Shown here in pieces: positions 25,323 to 34,313 of a DNA stretch of 64,000 nt (the first letter of the stretch is position 1; every line of letters begins with the position of its first letter). The notes under the pieces are model-generated. The model was not told the DNA's origin. It ran no database searches and worked only from the letters and a program-made list of their open reading frames with translations. The position numbers were made by a program, and so were the translations under genes. Source of the DNA: Deltaproteobacteria bacterium (GTDB lineage: Bacteria > Myxococcota > JADLHZ01); the NCBI GenBank assembly GCA_020848545.1, contig JADLHZ010000044.1, positions 248,001 through 312,000 of the forward strand. The letters run 5' to 3'.

Positions 25323-25459
25323 CACGCAAACACTCCCAGGATAACTACTGATAGTTTAAGCTGAAGCGGGAATCCCCGCAAACTTATGCGATCCTTGACC
25401 GCGCTAGGTGATCGTGAACTTCCTGGCGCGTTGCATCAGACGCAGCAGGAGCGATCGAA

Positions 25460-27241
25460 ATGAGCGGAGACATGGCGCAGCCGACGGGCGGCGCGTTCCT
25501 TCTCGAAGCGTGCGGCTCACGCAAGATCTTCACGCCGGAGCAGTTCAGCGAAGAGCAGCTCATGTTCCACAAAACCGCCGTGGACTTTCTGCTGCACGAG
25601 GTGATGCCGCGCTCGAAGGACATCGAGAACAAGAAAGAAGGCGTCGTTCCCAACCTGTTGCGCAAAGCCGCCGACGTCGGCCTGCTCTCGCTCGAGATCC
25701 CTGAACAATTCGGCGGCCTCGGCCTCGACGTCGCGACCAGCATGCTCGTCGCCGAGGCGATCTCGCGCCACGGCTCGTTCTCGGTCTCGCTCGGCGCGCA
25801 CACCGGCATCGGCACCTTGCCGATCGTCTACTTCGGCAACGCGAAGCAGCGGGAGAAATATCTGCCGCGCCTGAACTCCGGCGAATTGCTCGCCGCGTAC
25901 GCGTTGACCGAGCCGACGAGCGGCAGCGACGCGCTTGGGGCGAAGACGAAGGCCGTCCTCAACAAAGAGGGCACCCACTACGTCTTGAACGGCAGCAAGC
26001 AGTGGATCACGAACGCCGGCTTCGCCGACGTGTTCATCGTCTTCGCCAAGGTCGACGGCGAGAAGTTCACCGCCTTCATCGTCGAGCGCAAGACGACGGG
26101 ATTTTCGATCGGCGCCGAAGAGCACAAGATGGGCATCCGCGGCAGCTCCACGTGCCAGCTCACCTTCGAGGACGCGCCGGTGCCGAAGGAAAACGTGCTC
26201 GGCGAGGTCGGCAAGGGCCACAAGATCGCGTTCAACATTCTGAACCACGGGCGCTTGAAGCTCGGCGTCGGCAGCAACGGCGCGTCGAAGTACGTGCTCG
26301 GCATCGCCGTCGCGTACGCGAAGAGCCGAAAAGCCTTCGGCCAAGCGATCACGAATTTCGGTCTCATCAAGGAGAAGATCGGCGAGATGGGCTCGCGTAT
26401 TTTCGTGGCCGAAGCGATGGGCTACCGGACGTGCGGGCTCATCGATCACGCGCACGAGATCATCGACAAGGCCGATCCCGAGGCCGACAAGAAGCGCTTC
26501 AGTGCGTTGGAAGAGTTCAGCATCGAGTCGTCGATCCTGAAGGTCTTCGGCTCCGAGGTGACGAGCTACGTCGTCGATCAGGGCGTGCAGATCCACGGCG
26601 GCTACGGCTACAGCGAAGAGTACGCGGTCGAGCGGGCGTACCGCGACGCGCGCATCAACCGCATCTTCGAGGGAACGAACGAGATCAATCGCATGTTGAT
26701 CCCGGGCACGCTCCTGAAGCGCGCGATGCAGGGGAAGGTCTTGCTCATGGACTACTTCTCGGTGCTGCAGCAGGAGCTCGAGGGCGGCAAGGTGACGCCG
26801 CCGGACGCGGCAGGCTACATGGGCAAGGAGCGCGCGGTCGTCGAAAGCCTGAAGCGCGTGACCATCTACGTGCTGCAGCAAGCCGCGATGAAGTACATGC
26901 AGGACATCGAGAAGGAACAAGAGATTCTGGCGCTGATCGCAGACCTATGTATCGATGTATTCGGCATGGACTCGGCCGTCGCGCGCGCGGCGCAAATGCA
27001 AGACAGCAAGCACGCGCTCGCCAGCTGGGCGAAGTCCGCCACCGAGCTGTTCATCGCGCAGGCGCACAATCGCATCAACGACGGCGCGCGCCAGGTGATC
27101 GTCGAGATCAGCGAAGGCGACGATCGCCAAGCGCGCCTGCAGAACCTCGAGACGCTGACGCTGCCGTATGAAGCGTCGATCATCTCGCTGCGCCGGACGC
27201 TCTCCGAAACCATCATCGAGAAGGAGGCGTACCCGCTGTGA
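25460..27241 (+). CDS. Acyl-CoA dehydrogenase (FadE/VLCAD-type, long form)
   Basis: The 593-residue flavoenzyme catalyses the first, alpha-beta dehydrogenation step of fatty acid beta-oxidation. The acyl-CoA dehydrogenase core covers about residues 30-430: LTEPTSGSD and WITNAG near the flavin, QIHGGYGYSEEY, and the catalytic Glu404 in IFEGTNEINR. A C-terminal helical extension of about 160 residues follows, as in Bacillus FadE and mitochondrial VLCAD. It lacks a signal peptide and should be cytoplasmic or membrane-associated. Its stop overlaps the next start (GTGA at 27238), tying it to an exported S55 peptidase, which is an unusual partner. No electron-transfer flavoprotein genes are in the window. 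Confidence 0.93.
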   Translation: MSGDMAQPTGGAFLLEACGSRKIFTPEQFSEEQLMFHKTAVDFLLHEVMPRSKDIENKKEGVVPNLLRKAADVGLLSLEIPEQFGGLGLDVATSMLVAEAISRHGSFSVSLGAHTGIGTLPIVYFGNAKQREKYLPRLNSGELLAAYALTEPTSGSDALGAKTKAVLNKEGTHYVLNGSKQWITNAGFADVFIVFAKVDGEKFTAFIVERKTTGFSIGAEEHKMGIRGSSTCQLTFEDAPVPKENVLGEVGKGHKIAFNILNHGRLKLGVGSNGASKYVLGIAVAYAKSRKAFGQAITNFGLIKEKIGEMGSRIFVAEAMGYRTCGLIDHAHEIIDKADPEADKKRFSALEEFSIESSILKVFGSEVTSYVVDQGVQIHGGYGYSEEYAVERAYRDARINRIFEGTNEINRMLIPGTLLKRAMQGKVLLMDYFSVLQQELEGGKVTPPDAAGYMGKERAVVESLKRVTIYVLQQAAMKYMQDIEKEQEILALIADLCIDVFGMDSAVARAAQMQDSKHALASWAKSATELFIAQAHNRINDGARQVIVEISEGDDRQARLQNLETLTLPYEASIISLRRTLSETIIEKEAYPL

Positions 27242-28986
27242 TACGCGCGTTGTTCCTCGCCGTTCTCTTCTCTTCGGCCTCGGCGCTCGCCGCCGATCCC
27301 AACGTCTACAACCCCGCCGACGTGAAGCCTGGTCAGAAAGCGTACGGCCTCACGGTATTCGTCGGCGACAAGGTCGAAAGATTCGAGCTCGTCCTGCTCG
27401 GCACGCTGAAGAACTTCCTTGGCCCGCAAAAAGATCTCGTCGTCGCGAAGATCGAAGATCCGAAGCTGCAGCTCGCAGGCGTCGTCGCCGGCATGAGCGG
27501 TAGCCCTATCTACGTCGACGGCAAGATCTTGGGCGCGCTCGGCTATTCGATGGGCGCGTTCATGAAAGAGGGCATCTGCGGCATCACGCCCATCGAGTCG
27601 ATGCGCGAAGTGCTCGACCTGCCGGCGATCGATCCCTTCGGCGTTCCGGCGCAGAAGCCGGCAGGGAAGCCTCAGGCCGCCGTGGAAGGCTACGCGCAGC
27701 AGATGATCCCGATGGCGTCGCCGTTGAGCGTGAGCGGCGTCGATCCACGCTTGCTCGATCACTTCATGCCGTCGTTCGAGCGTGCAGGATACATCGCCGC
27801 GCCCGGCGGGAGCGCTGGCGGCGCGACGAAAGGCGTGCCGCGGAAGCTCGAAGCGGGCGGCGCCATCGGCGCGCAGCTCGTGCGCGGGGACCTCTCGATC
27901 GCGTCGACCGGCACGATCACCAGCGTCGACGGCGACAAGGTGCTCGCCTTCGGCCATCCCTTCCTCGGGACCGGCGCTTCGTCGATCCCCATGGCGAACG
28001 CCCGCGTCATCACGATCATCGCGTCCTTGCAGCGATCGTTCAAGCTGTCCGAGATCGGCGAGGAGGTCGGCTGCTTCACCCAAGATCGCCTGACCGCGAT
28101 CGCCGGCGAGACCGGCAAGAAGGCGGCGGTCATTCCTGTGAGCGTGGAGATCGCGACGCAGCCCGAAGGCAGGAAGAACCGCTACAGCTTCGAGGTCGCG
28201 CGCGATCCGCGGCTGACGCCCGAGCTCATTCAGCTCGTCCTCGCGAACGCGATGATGCGCCGCACGGACGCGGGCGTCGCCGGCACCGTCGAGCTCTCCG
28301 GCGAGCTCGAGCTGACGAACGGCGACAAGTATCCGCTGAGCGCGCTGCTCGCGATGGAGCGCGATCCGATGCTGCCGCTCTTCGCCGCGATGAGCGTGTC
28401 GCGGCCCTTCGACCTCTTGTGGCGCAACGACTACGGCTCGCCGCTCGTCAAGTCGGTGAAGGTGAGCGTCACGCTCGAGCGCGAGATCCGCCGCATGCAC
28501 GTCGAGTGGGCGTCGCTCGTCCGCACGACGCACAAGCCCGGCGACACGGTGGGCATCGAGGTCGGCGTCAAGCCGGACGACCAACCGGAGAAGACGCTCA
28601 GCATCGAGCTGTCTTTGCCGGATTCGACCGAGCCCGGCGACTACGAGATCCTGATCGGCGGCGCCGGCGAGGCGAACGGCAACGAGTTCAGAAACTTTGG
28701 CTTCCTCCGGCCGCAGAACAAGGAGTCGCTCGTGGCGGCGATGAAGTCGATCCGTCCAGACGGTCCGCTCTACGCGCAGCTCACCGGCAAAGGCGGTAGT
28801 GTCCGCGTGGGCGAAGCGCTGCTCAGCGACGTGCCGCTCTCGTACGCGACGCAGATCTCGCCGCGCGATCCCGACTCGCGGAGCCAGCGTTCGCCCGGGA
28901 GCCTCCTGCAAGAGACGAAGAAATCCGTCGGCGCGATGATTTACGGCGAAGCGCGCCTGCCCCTCAAAGTCCGCCCCAAGAGATAG
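27238..28986 (+). CDS. Exported SpoIVB-type (S55) serine peptidase domain protein
   Basis: The 582-residue protein has a signal peptide (LFLAVLFSSASALA) and an S55-type domain. GMSGSPIYVDGKILGALGY carries the likely nucleophile Ser87. A second block, LAFGHPFLGTG (about residue 240), carries the likely His. In SpoIVB the His precedes the Ser; here the order is reversed, as I recall it to be in other S55-domain proteins outside Firmicutes. SpoIVB cleaves a membrane metalloprotease regulator; the target here is unknown. The C-terminal half is beta-rich and may be an Ig-like interaction domain. It starts at a GTG overlapping the acyl-CoA dehydrogenase stop and lies 10 bp from the next gene. Confidence 0.85.
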   Translation: MIRALFLAVLFSSASALAADPNVYNPADVKPGQKAYGLTVFVGDKVERFELVLLGTLKNFLGPQKDLVVAKIEDPKLQLAGVVAGMSGSPIYVDGKILGALGYSMGAFMKEGICGITPIESMREVLDLPAIDPFGVPAQKPAGKPQAAVEGYAQQMIPMASPLSVSGVDPRLLDHFMPSFERAGYIAAPGGSAGGATKGVPRKLEAGGAIGAQLVRGDLSIASTGTITSVDGDKVLAFGHPFLGTGASSIPMANARVITIIASLQRSFKLSEIGEEVGCFTQDRLTAIAGETGKKAAVIPVSVEIATQPEGRKNRYSFEVARDPRLTPELIQLVLANAMMRRTDAGVAGTVELSGELELTNGDKYPLSALLAMERDPMLPLFAAMSVSRPFDLLWRNDYGSPLVKSVKVSVTLEREIRRMHVEWASLVRTTHKPGDTVGIEVGVKPDDQPEKTLSIELSLPDSTEPGDYEILIGGAGEANGNEFRNFGFLRPQNKESLVAAMKSIRPDGPLYAQLTGKGGSVRVGEALLSDVPLSYATQISPRDPDSRSQRSPGSLLQETKKSVGAMIYGEARLPLKVRPKR

Positions 28987-28996
28987 GACAAGGTTC

Positions 28997-31111
28997 ATGC
29001 GTCACTTCATCTTCACTGCCTGCGTGCTCGTCTCGCTGCCGCTCCCCGCGCTGGCGGAGTCGACCCGCTTTCACTCGTACGAAGGCTTCGCGAACTTCTT
29101 GGACGGCGACGCCAAAGGCACGGCGCTGACGGCGAACGGGCAGATCGAGCTCGGGCCACCGATCAAGAAGGTGTTCGAGGAAAAAGAAGGGCGCATCGCC
29201 GCGAGCGCGGCGTACGACGGCAAGGTCGCGCTCGCGTTCGTGCCGAACGGCCGGCTCGTCGTCGTCGATCAAGATGGCAAGAAGACCGAGTGGGGCGAGG
29301 CGCAAAAGGGTGTCGTGACCGCGATGGCGCTGACGTCCTCTGGCCTCTACGTCGCTACGATGGGGCCGACGCAGCTCGTGAAGTACCCTAAGGCCGGCAG
29401 CAAGGCCGAGCCGCTCACGTTGCCGGTGCCGGAGAAGTCGAAGGCTCCGGCGGCGATCTGGGCGATCGCCGAGTCGAAGAAGGGCTTGCTCATCGCGGCG
29501 TCCGGGCCGGGCTCTTTGTACCGCCAGGAGGGCGGCAAGTTCGTGGAAGTCTTCAAGAGCAACGAGGACGGTCTGCGGTCTTTGGCGGTCGACGACGCCG
29601 GTATGATCTTCGTCGGTGGCGGCAGCAAAGGCATCATCTATCGAGGCTCGTCCGACAAGGGCGGCTTCGTCGCGATCCACGACAGCGGGCTCGATGAAGT
29701 CACCGGCTTGCTACCGACGAAAGACGGCGAGGTCTATTTCCTCGGCTTGTCCGGCGCCACCGCGCGCGACGGCCGCGGCGAGCGCATCGCCGAGAAGGGC
29801 AAGATCCGCTCGACCTTCGCGCGCATCGACAAGGACGGCTTCGTCGACGTGCTCGCGGGTTCGGACGACGAGATCCTCTACGCGCTGTCGCCGGCGCCGG
29901 AAGGGAAGATCTACGTGGCGACCGGATCGGTCGACAAAGAGAACCTGCGCGGGCGCCTCTACACGACGCACCCGAAGACGCGCGAGATCGCGCTCGTCTA
30001 TCAGACGGCAGCGGCGCAGGCGATCGCGCTCCTCGCGAGCAAGAAGGGTCTTGCGCTCGTCACCAACGATCCGCCGGCCGTCGAGCAGCTCGAGTCGGGC
30101 TACGTGAAGGAAGGCGAGTTCACGCTGCCGATCTTCGACGCGCAGACGCAGTCGCGCTTCGGCAGCGTGCAGCTCGACGCGTCGCCGAGTCAAAAGGGCG
30201 TCGAGGTCATCGTCCGCCTGCGCACCGGGCAAGTGCAGACGCCCGACGCCACGTGGAGCAGCTGGACGCGCGATCTGCCGGTCGGCATCGGCGCGAGCGA
30301 ATTGCCGGCGGGCCGCTTCGTGCAGGCGAAGGTGGTGATGAAGAGCGACGGCAAGGCGACGCCGCAGGCGCGCCGCTTGCGCATCGCCTACGGCAGAAAC
30401 AACTTGGCGCCCTACGTCGGCGAGATCGCGCTCTTGCCGAAGAACGTCATGCTCGCGTCGCTCCCTGGCGACACCACGCGCGAGCGCACGATCTCGGTCA
30501 ACGATAAGGGGCTCCAGGAATTGCGTCGGATCAGCGCCGAGCCACCGGGCGATGCGAGCGCCAAGGCCCGCCAGTCGTTCGTCGACGGCATGCTCAGCGT
30601 GGCGTGGGTGGCGCAGGACCCGAACGGCGACGACATGCTCTTCGATCTCTTCGTGCGCGCCGAGGGCGAGCAGCAATGGAAGAAGCTGAAGAGCGGGCTC
30701 GACGTGCCGTTCCATTCCTTTGCCGGCCTGAGCTTGCCGGACGGCCGCTATCAGTTCCGGGTGAACGCCACGGACTCGCCTTCGAATGGACCGCAGGACG
30801 CCAAGAGCGAGACGAAGGAGAGCGCGTGGTTCACCATCGACAACTCGCCGCCGGCGGTGTCGAAGATTGAAGTCGCGAAGCGGAAGACCTTGAGCTTCGC
30901 GGCCAAGGATCTGCACTCGGTGCTGATCAGGGCCGAGTACGCGGTCGACGGGTCACCGCTGCGGCCGCTCTCGTCGAAGGACGGGCTCGTCGACTCGAAA
31001 GAAGAGGCGTTCGAAGTGCAGCTCCCCGAGCTGTCGAACGATCCGCACGTGATCACCGTGCGTCTACAAGACGAAGCCGGCAACGTCGCCAGCGGCGAAG
31101 CGCGCTTCTAG
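28997..31111 (+). CDS. Exported beta-propeller/fibronectin-like protein
   Basis: The 704-residue protein has a signal peptide (MRHFIFTACVLVSLPLPALA). Residues about 60-380 contain repeated propeller-like strands (LVVVDQDGKKTEWG, LRSLAVDDAGMIFVGGG, IYVATGS). The last 300 residues are beta-sandwich-like, with a fibronectin III or Ig-type pattern (DGRYQFRVNATDSPSN, and VITVRLQDEAGNVASGEA at the end). No catalytic site is seen. It is the third gene of an operon with acyl-CoA dehydrogenase and the S55 peptidase, so it may be a substrate or partner of that peptidase. It converges on the next gene with a 4-base overlap of stops (CTAG). Confidence 0.8.
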   Translation: MRHFIFTACVLVSLPLPALAESTRFHSYEGFANFLDGDAKGTALTANGQIELGPPIKKVFEEKEGRIAASAAYDGKVALAFVPNGRLVVVDQDGKKTEWGEAQKGVVTAMALTSSGLYVATMGPTQLVKYPKAGSKAEPLTLPVPEKSKAPAAIWAIAESKKGLLIAASGPGSLYRQEGGKFVEVFKSNEDGLRSLAVDDAGMIFVGGGSKGIIYRGSSDKGGFVAIHDSGLDEVTGLLPTKDGEVYFLGLSGATARDGRGERIAEKGKIRSTFARIDKDGFVDVLAGSDDEILYALSPAPEGKIYVATGSVDKENLRGRLYTTHPKTREIALVYQTAAAQAIALLASKKGLALVTNDPPAVEQLESGYVKEGEFTLPIFDAQTQSRFGSVQLDASPSQKGVEVIVRLRTGQVQTPDATWSSWTRDLPVGIGASELPAGRFVQAKVVMKSDGKATPQARRLRIAYGRNNLAPYVGEIALLPKNVMLASLPGDTTRERTISVNDKGLQELRRISAEPPGDASAKARQSFVDGMLSVAWVAQDPNGDDMLFDLFVRAEGEQQWKKLKSGLDVPFHSFAGLSLPDGRYQFRVNATDSPSNGPQDAKSETKESAWFTIDNSPPAVSKIEVAKRKTLSFAAKDLHSVLIRAEYAVDGSPLRPLSSKDGLVDSKEEAFEVQLPELSNDPHVITVRLQDEAGNVASGEARF

Positions 31112-31401
31112 CGGTTCTTGAGCTTGTCGATGATTTGTTGTTTTTTGGACACCGGCTCAATCAAGCCGGCGCGCATGAACAGCTCGGCCTCGATGTCCTT
31201 CAGCTTCTGCAAGAGCTCCGGATCCTGAGTCTTCGCTTCGAGCGGGGTCTCGTCTTCGAGCCCGATGCCTCGTCTCATACGCACGACCTTTTCTTGCACA
31301 TCGCTCAATTTCCCCGGCAGCTTCGCGACCTTCGGCGCGGACTTGGTGCGCGTGCGGACTTCCGTGGTGACGACTGTCTTCGACTTGTTCTTCGTTGCCA
31401 T
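31108..31401 (-). CDS. Small basic helical protein, unknown function
   Basis: The 97-residue, Lys/Arg-rich protein has a disordered basic N-terminus (MATKNKSKTVVTTEVRTRTK) and predicted helices (LLQKLKDIEAELFMRAG, KKQQIIDKLKNR). It has no signal peptide or membrane span. It is transcribed divergently from clpX, with 276 bp between them. Its stop overlaps that of the convergent propeller gene. A nucleic-acid-binding role is possible from its charge, but no family is recognised. Confidence 0.75.
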   Translation of the reverse strand: MATKNKSKTVVTTEVRTRTKSAPKVAKLPGKLSDVQEKVVRMRRGIGLEDETPLEAKTQDPELLQKLKDIEAELFMRAGLIEPVSKKQQIIDKLKNR

Positions 31402-31677
31402 GAGGACCTTCCTTCGTTTCCTGACAGTCTGAGGCTACGATCCGAGGACGAGGTGCGTCAAAATTTCTGCGTCAGGTTCCTCGGTCCATCGAGCGGCCGC
31501 ACCGTAGCTGCGCCAAAGCAGGGTGGCAAATAAAAAACCGCGCGCCGAACGACATTCTTCTTTTCGCGTCAAACACCCTTCCTGCCCATCAAAAACATGT
31601 GGCGCCGGCAATTGTTTGCTAACTTCCGATTAAGTGCTCCAGCCAAGAGATGCTGGCAGGCGGTTGAAGGAGACACA

Positions 31678-32940
31678 GTGAGCAGAAAAGATTCGAGCTA
31701 CGGTCACCTCTCCTGTTCGTTCTGCGCCAAGAGCCAACGCGAAGTGAAGAAGCTCATCGCTGGCCCCACCGTTTACATTTGCGACGAGTGCATCAAGCTC
31801 TGCACCGACATCGTCGACGAAGAAGCGTCGATGCAGCCGGGAGCGCAGGCGCCGCTCAGCCTGCCGAAGCCGAACGAGATCAAGGCGTTCCTCGACGAGT
31901 ACGTCATCGGCCAGGACTACGCGAAGAAGGTCCTGTCGGTCGCGGTGTACAACCACTACAAGCGCATCAATCAATCGATGCGTGGTGCCCCGGGCGGCAA
32001 AGACATCGAGATCCAAAAGTCGAACATCTTGCTGATGGGCCCGACCGGCACCGGCAAGACGCTGCTCGCACAGTCTTTGGCGAAGTTCCTGAACGTGCCG
32101 TTCACGATCGCCGACGCCACCTCGCTCACCGAAGCCGGCTACGTCGGCGAAGACGTCGAGAACATCGTCGCCAACTTGTTGGCCGCCGCCGACAACAACG
32201 TCGAGCGCGCCGAGCGTGGCATCGTCTACATCGACGAGATCGACAAGATCTCACGCAAAGGCGAGAACCCGTCGATCACGCGCGACGTCAGCGGTGAGGG
32301 CGTACAGCAAGCGCTCTTGAAGATCATCGAAGGCACGCGCGCGAACGTCCCGCAGCGCGGCGGCAAGAAGTACGGCCAGGGCGAGACGATCGCCATCGAC
32401 ACGACGAACATCCTCTTCATCTGCGGCGGCTCGTTCGCCGGCATCGAAGACGTCATCATGCGCCGCGTCTCTGGCGGCGGGCTCGGCTTCGGCGCCGAGC
32501 CGGCGAAGCAGAAGCCGGCGCGCCTCGGCGAGCTCTATCGCCGGATCGAGCCGACGGATCTCTTGAAGTTCGGCATGATCCCAGAGTTCACCGGCCGCCT
32601 GCCGGTGCTCGCGACCCTCGACGACCTGAGCGAGGACGATCTCGTCAACATCCTGACGCAGCCGAAGAACGCGCTCGTTCGCCAGTACAAGCGGCTCTTC
32701 GAGATGGAGGGTGTCAAGCTCAGCTTTTCGAAGAAGGCGACGCAAGCGATCGCCAAAGAAGCGATCGTTAGGAAGGCCGGCGCCCGCGGCCTGCGCGCCA
32801 TCGTCGAGAACGCGATGCTCGACATCATGTACGAAGTGCCGTTCATGAGCGGCATCAAAGAGTGCCGCATCACCGAGGAAGTGATCGCGAAGAAAGATCC
32901 GCCGATCCTGATCTTCGAAGAAGAGAAGAAGACGGCCTAG
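31678..32940 (+). CDS. clpX: ATP-dependent Clp protease ATP-binding subunit ClpX
   Basis: The 420-residue AAA+ unfoldase delivers substrates to ClpP. The N-terminal zinc-binding domain has CSFC and CDEC pairs. The AAA+ module has Walker A GPTGTGKT, pore-loop GYVG, Walker [10 protein letters not shown] and the sensor region [10 protein letters not shown]. It starts at the GTG at 31678, preceded by AAGGAG at ideal spacing; in-frame codons further upstream do not match ClpX. The 276-bp upstream gap is relatively AT-rich and probably holds the promoter, but I could not define boxes. In many bacteria clpX follows tig and clpP; here neither is adjacent. Confidence 0.97.
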   Translation: MSRKDSSYGHLSCSFCAKSQREVKKLIAGPTVYICDECIKLCTDIVDEEASMQPGAQAPLSLPKPNEIKAFLDEYVIGQDYAKKVLSVAVYNHYKRINQSMRGAPGGKDIEIQKSNILLMGPTGTGKTLLAQSLAKFLNVPFTIADATSLTEAGYVGEDVENIVANLLAAADNNVERAERGIVYIDEIDKISRKGENPSITRDVSGEGVQQALLKIIEGTRANVPQRGGKKYGQGETIAIDTTNILFICGGSFAGIEDVIMRRVSGGGLGFGAEPAKQKPARLGELYRRIEPTDLLKFGMIPEFTGRLPVLATLDDLSEDDLVNILTQPKNALVRQYKRLFEMEGVKLSFSKKATQAIAKEAIVRKAGARGLRAIVENAMLDIMYEVPFMSGIKECRITEEVIAKKDPPILIFEEEKKTA

Positions 32941-32953
32941 AATCTGCCGGCGC

Positions 32954-34246
32954 TCACGAGCGCGCGTTGCGTCCTTCTTTGGCCGCGTTGTCCGCGATCG
33001 ACTGCGCCAACACCGAGAGCTGCGCCGAGATGCGATCGCAGAAGAACTGCTTCGCCTCGTCGCTCACGCGCACCTCGTTCTCGAGGATCGTGGTCACGCG
33101 ATCGAGCACCTTCTCCTTCTGCTTGCTGTTCTTGTCGACTGCTTGCTGCGTCTCGCGCTGGTTCTTCTCGACGTCTTTGTCGATCTCTTGCATCTCGTGA
33201 CGCAGCGCCCGCTGCTCCGCGCGCATCTGCTCGATGTCGGCCTCGAGCTTGTCGACCTTCGCTTCAATCTGCTTCGTCACTTGATCCATCACGTAGGCCG
33301 CGGCTTGCTTCGGATCGTTCATCGCCATCGCGGTCTTCATCGTGTCGCTGCTGATCGAGACGCCCTCGACCGCGACGCCGTTCTTCGCCGCGTCGGCCCC
33401 CGCTGCTGTGGCCGGCGTCCCGGGCGGCACCAGTGAATCGATCAACGCTTGCGACGCAGCAGCGCGATCGTCGTCGGACGCCTCGGCGTACTTCTCGGCG
33501 CGATCGGCGACGCCGCTCAGGCGATTCGCCGCGTCCTGCTTGTCGGCCGCCGTGCCGGCGCCGGCCTGCGCGATCGTCAAGACCATGTAGATCGCCAGAC
33601 CGGTGGCCGCGTTGTCGCCGGACGCGATGCCGTCGACGATGTTCTTCACTTGCTCTTTCGGCATGTCGATGCCGGCCTTCTTCAGCTCGTCGGCGATCAG
33701 CGCTTCGAGCCGCGCCTTCATCTGCTCGGCGTTCTCTTTGTTCTCGGCGCCGACCATCTCCATGATCTTCGGCATCAGCTGCGTGATCTTCTCCAAGAGG
33801 TGCGTGAGCTTGTCGATCGTCTCGCGGCACACCTTGATGCGGTTTTCGATCTCGCCGATCTGGTGCTCGAGCTCTTCTTTTCTGCCGCGCGCATCTTGCA
33901 TCACGCGCTGGAACATCATGTTCAAATGTTGGCTCATCTGATCGTAGCCGCTCGCCATGTCGAGCAAGAGACCCTGCGCCGTCGACGGATCCGCCTTGCC
34001 GGGGCCGCCGGCGGCGTCGATCGACAAGGGCTCGTTGCCGTCTCCCGGCCGTGGACCGACGGCGGTCCCGTCGGCGTTCAGCATCTGCAGCGGCGCCGTG
34101 ACGACGATGTCTGACGGCATCTCGGGGCCCTTTGCCTTCTTGGTTTCCTTCGATTTCTCGGTGCCATCGGCGTCTTCCGAGCCGTCGACGACCACATCGC
34201 CTGCAGAGAAAGGACGGACGCCGCCCGGGCCGATGGTGGAGCTCAT
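32954..34246 (-). CDS. Coiled-coil protein, unknown function
   Basis: The 430-residue acidic protein has a disordered N-terminus (about 1-110), a strong coiled coil (about 115-190, KEELEHQIGEIENRIKVC), and an Ala-rich helical middle with a weakly hydrophobic helix (TGLAIYMVLTIAQAGAG). A second long coiled coil (about 330-400, KQIEAKVDKLEADIEQMRAE) follows. No signal peptide is seen. The coiled coil/hydrophobic helix/coiled coil plan recalls type III secretion translocators, but no secretion genes are nearby, so this is only a resemblance. The ATG at 34246 is preferred over an upstream in-frame start that would overlap the trpS upstream region. It converges on clpX with a 13-bp gap. Confidence 0.75.
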   Translation of the reverse strand: MSSTIGPGGVRPFSAGDVVVDGSEDADGTEKSKETKKAKGPEMPSDIVVTAPLQMLNADGTAVGPRPGDGNEPLSIDAAGGPGKADPSTAQGLLLDMASGYDQMSQHLNMMFQRVMQDARGRKEELEHQIGEIENRIKVCRETIDKLTHLLEKITQLMPKIMEMVGAENKENAEQMKARLEALIADELKKAGIDMPKEQVKNIVDGIASGDNAATGLAIYMVLTIAQAGAGTAADKQDAANRLSGVADRAEKYAEASDDDRAAASQALIDSLVPPGTPATAAGADAAKNGVAVEGVSISSDTMKTAMAMNDPKQAAAYVMDQVTKQIEAKVDKLEADIEQMRAEQRALRHEMQEIDKDVEKNQRETQQAVDKNSKQKEKVLDRVTTILENEVRVSDEAKQFFCDRISAQLSVLAQSIADNAAKEGRNARS

Positions 34247-34313
34247 GTAGTCCACTGTAACAGATGGGTCGTGGATTGGCTCAATCTCGCTCGATCGTGC
34301 TAGCGGACGGCGC

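Noticed and set aside
25366-25379. GCGGG-AATC-CCCGC inverted repeat upstream of the acyl-CoA dehydrogenase gene
   Set aside because: Five-base GC arms are expected by chance in this composition, and no promoter boxes are placed around it.
31600-31677. Possible sigma-54 site (TGGCGC and TTGC-like) and partial CIRCE-like AGTGCTC upstream of clpX
   Set aside because: GG/GC spacing is wrong for sigma-54, and only one half of a CIRCE-like repeat is present.
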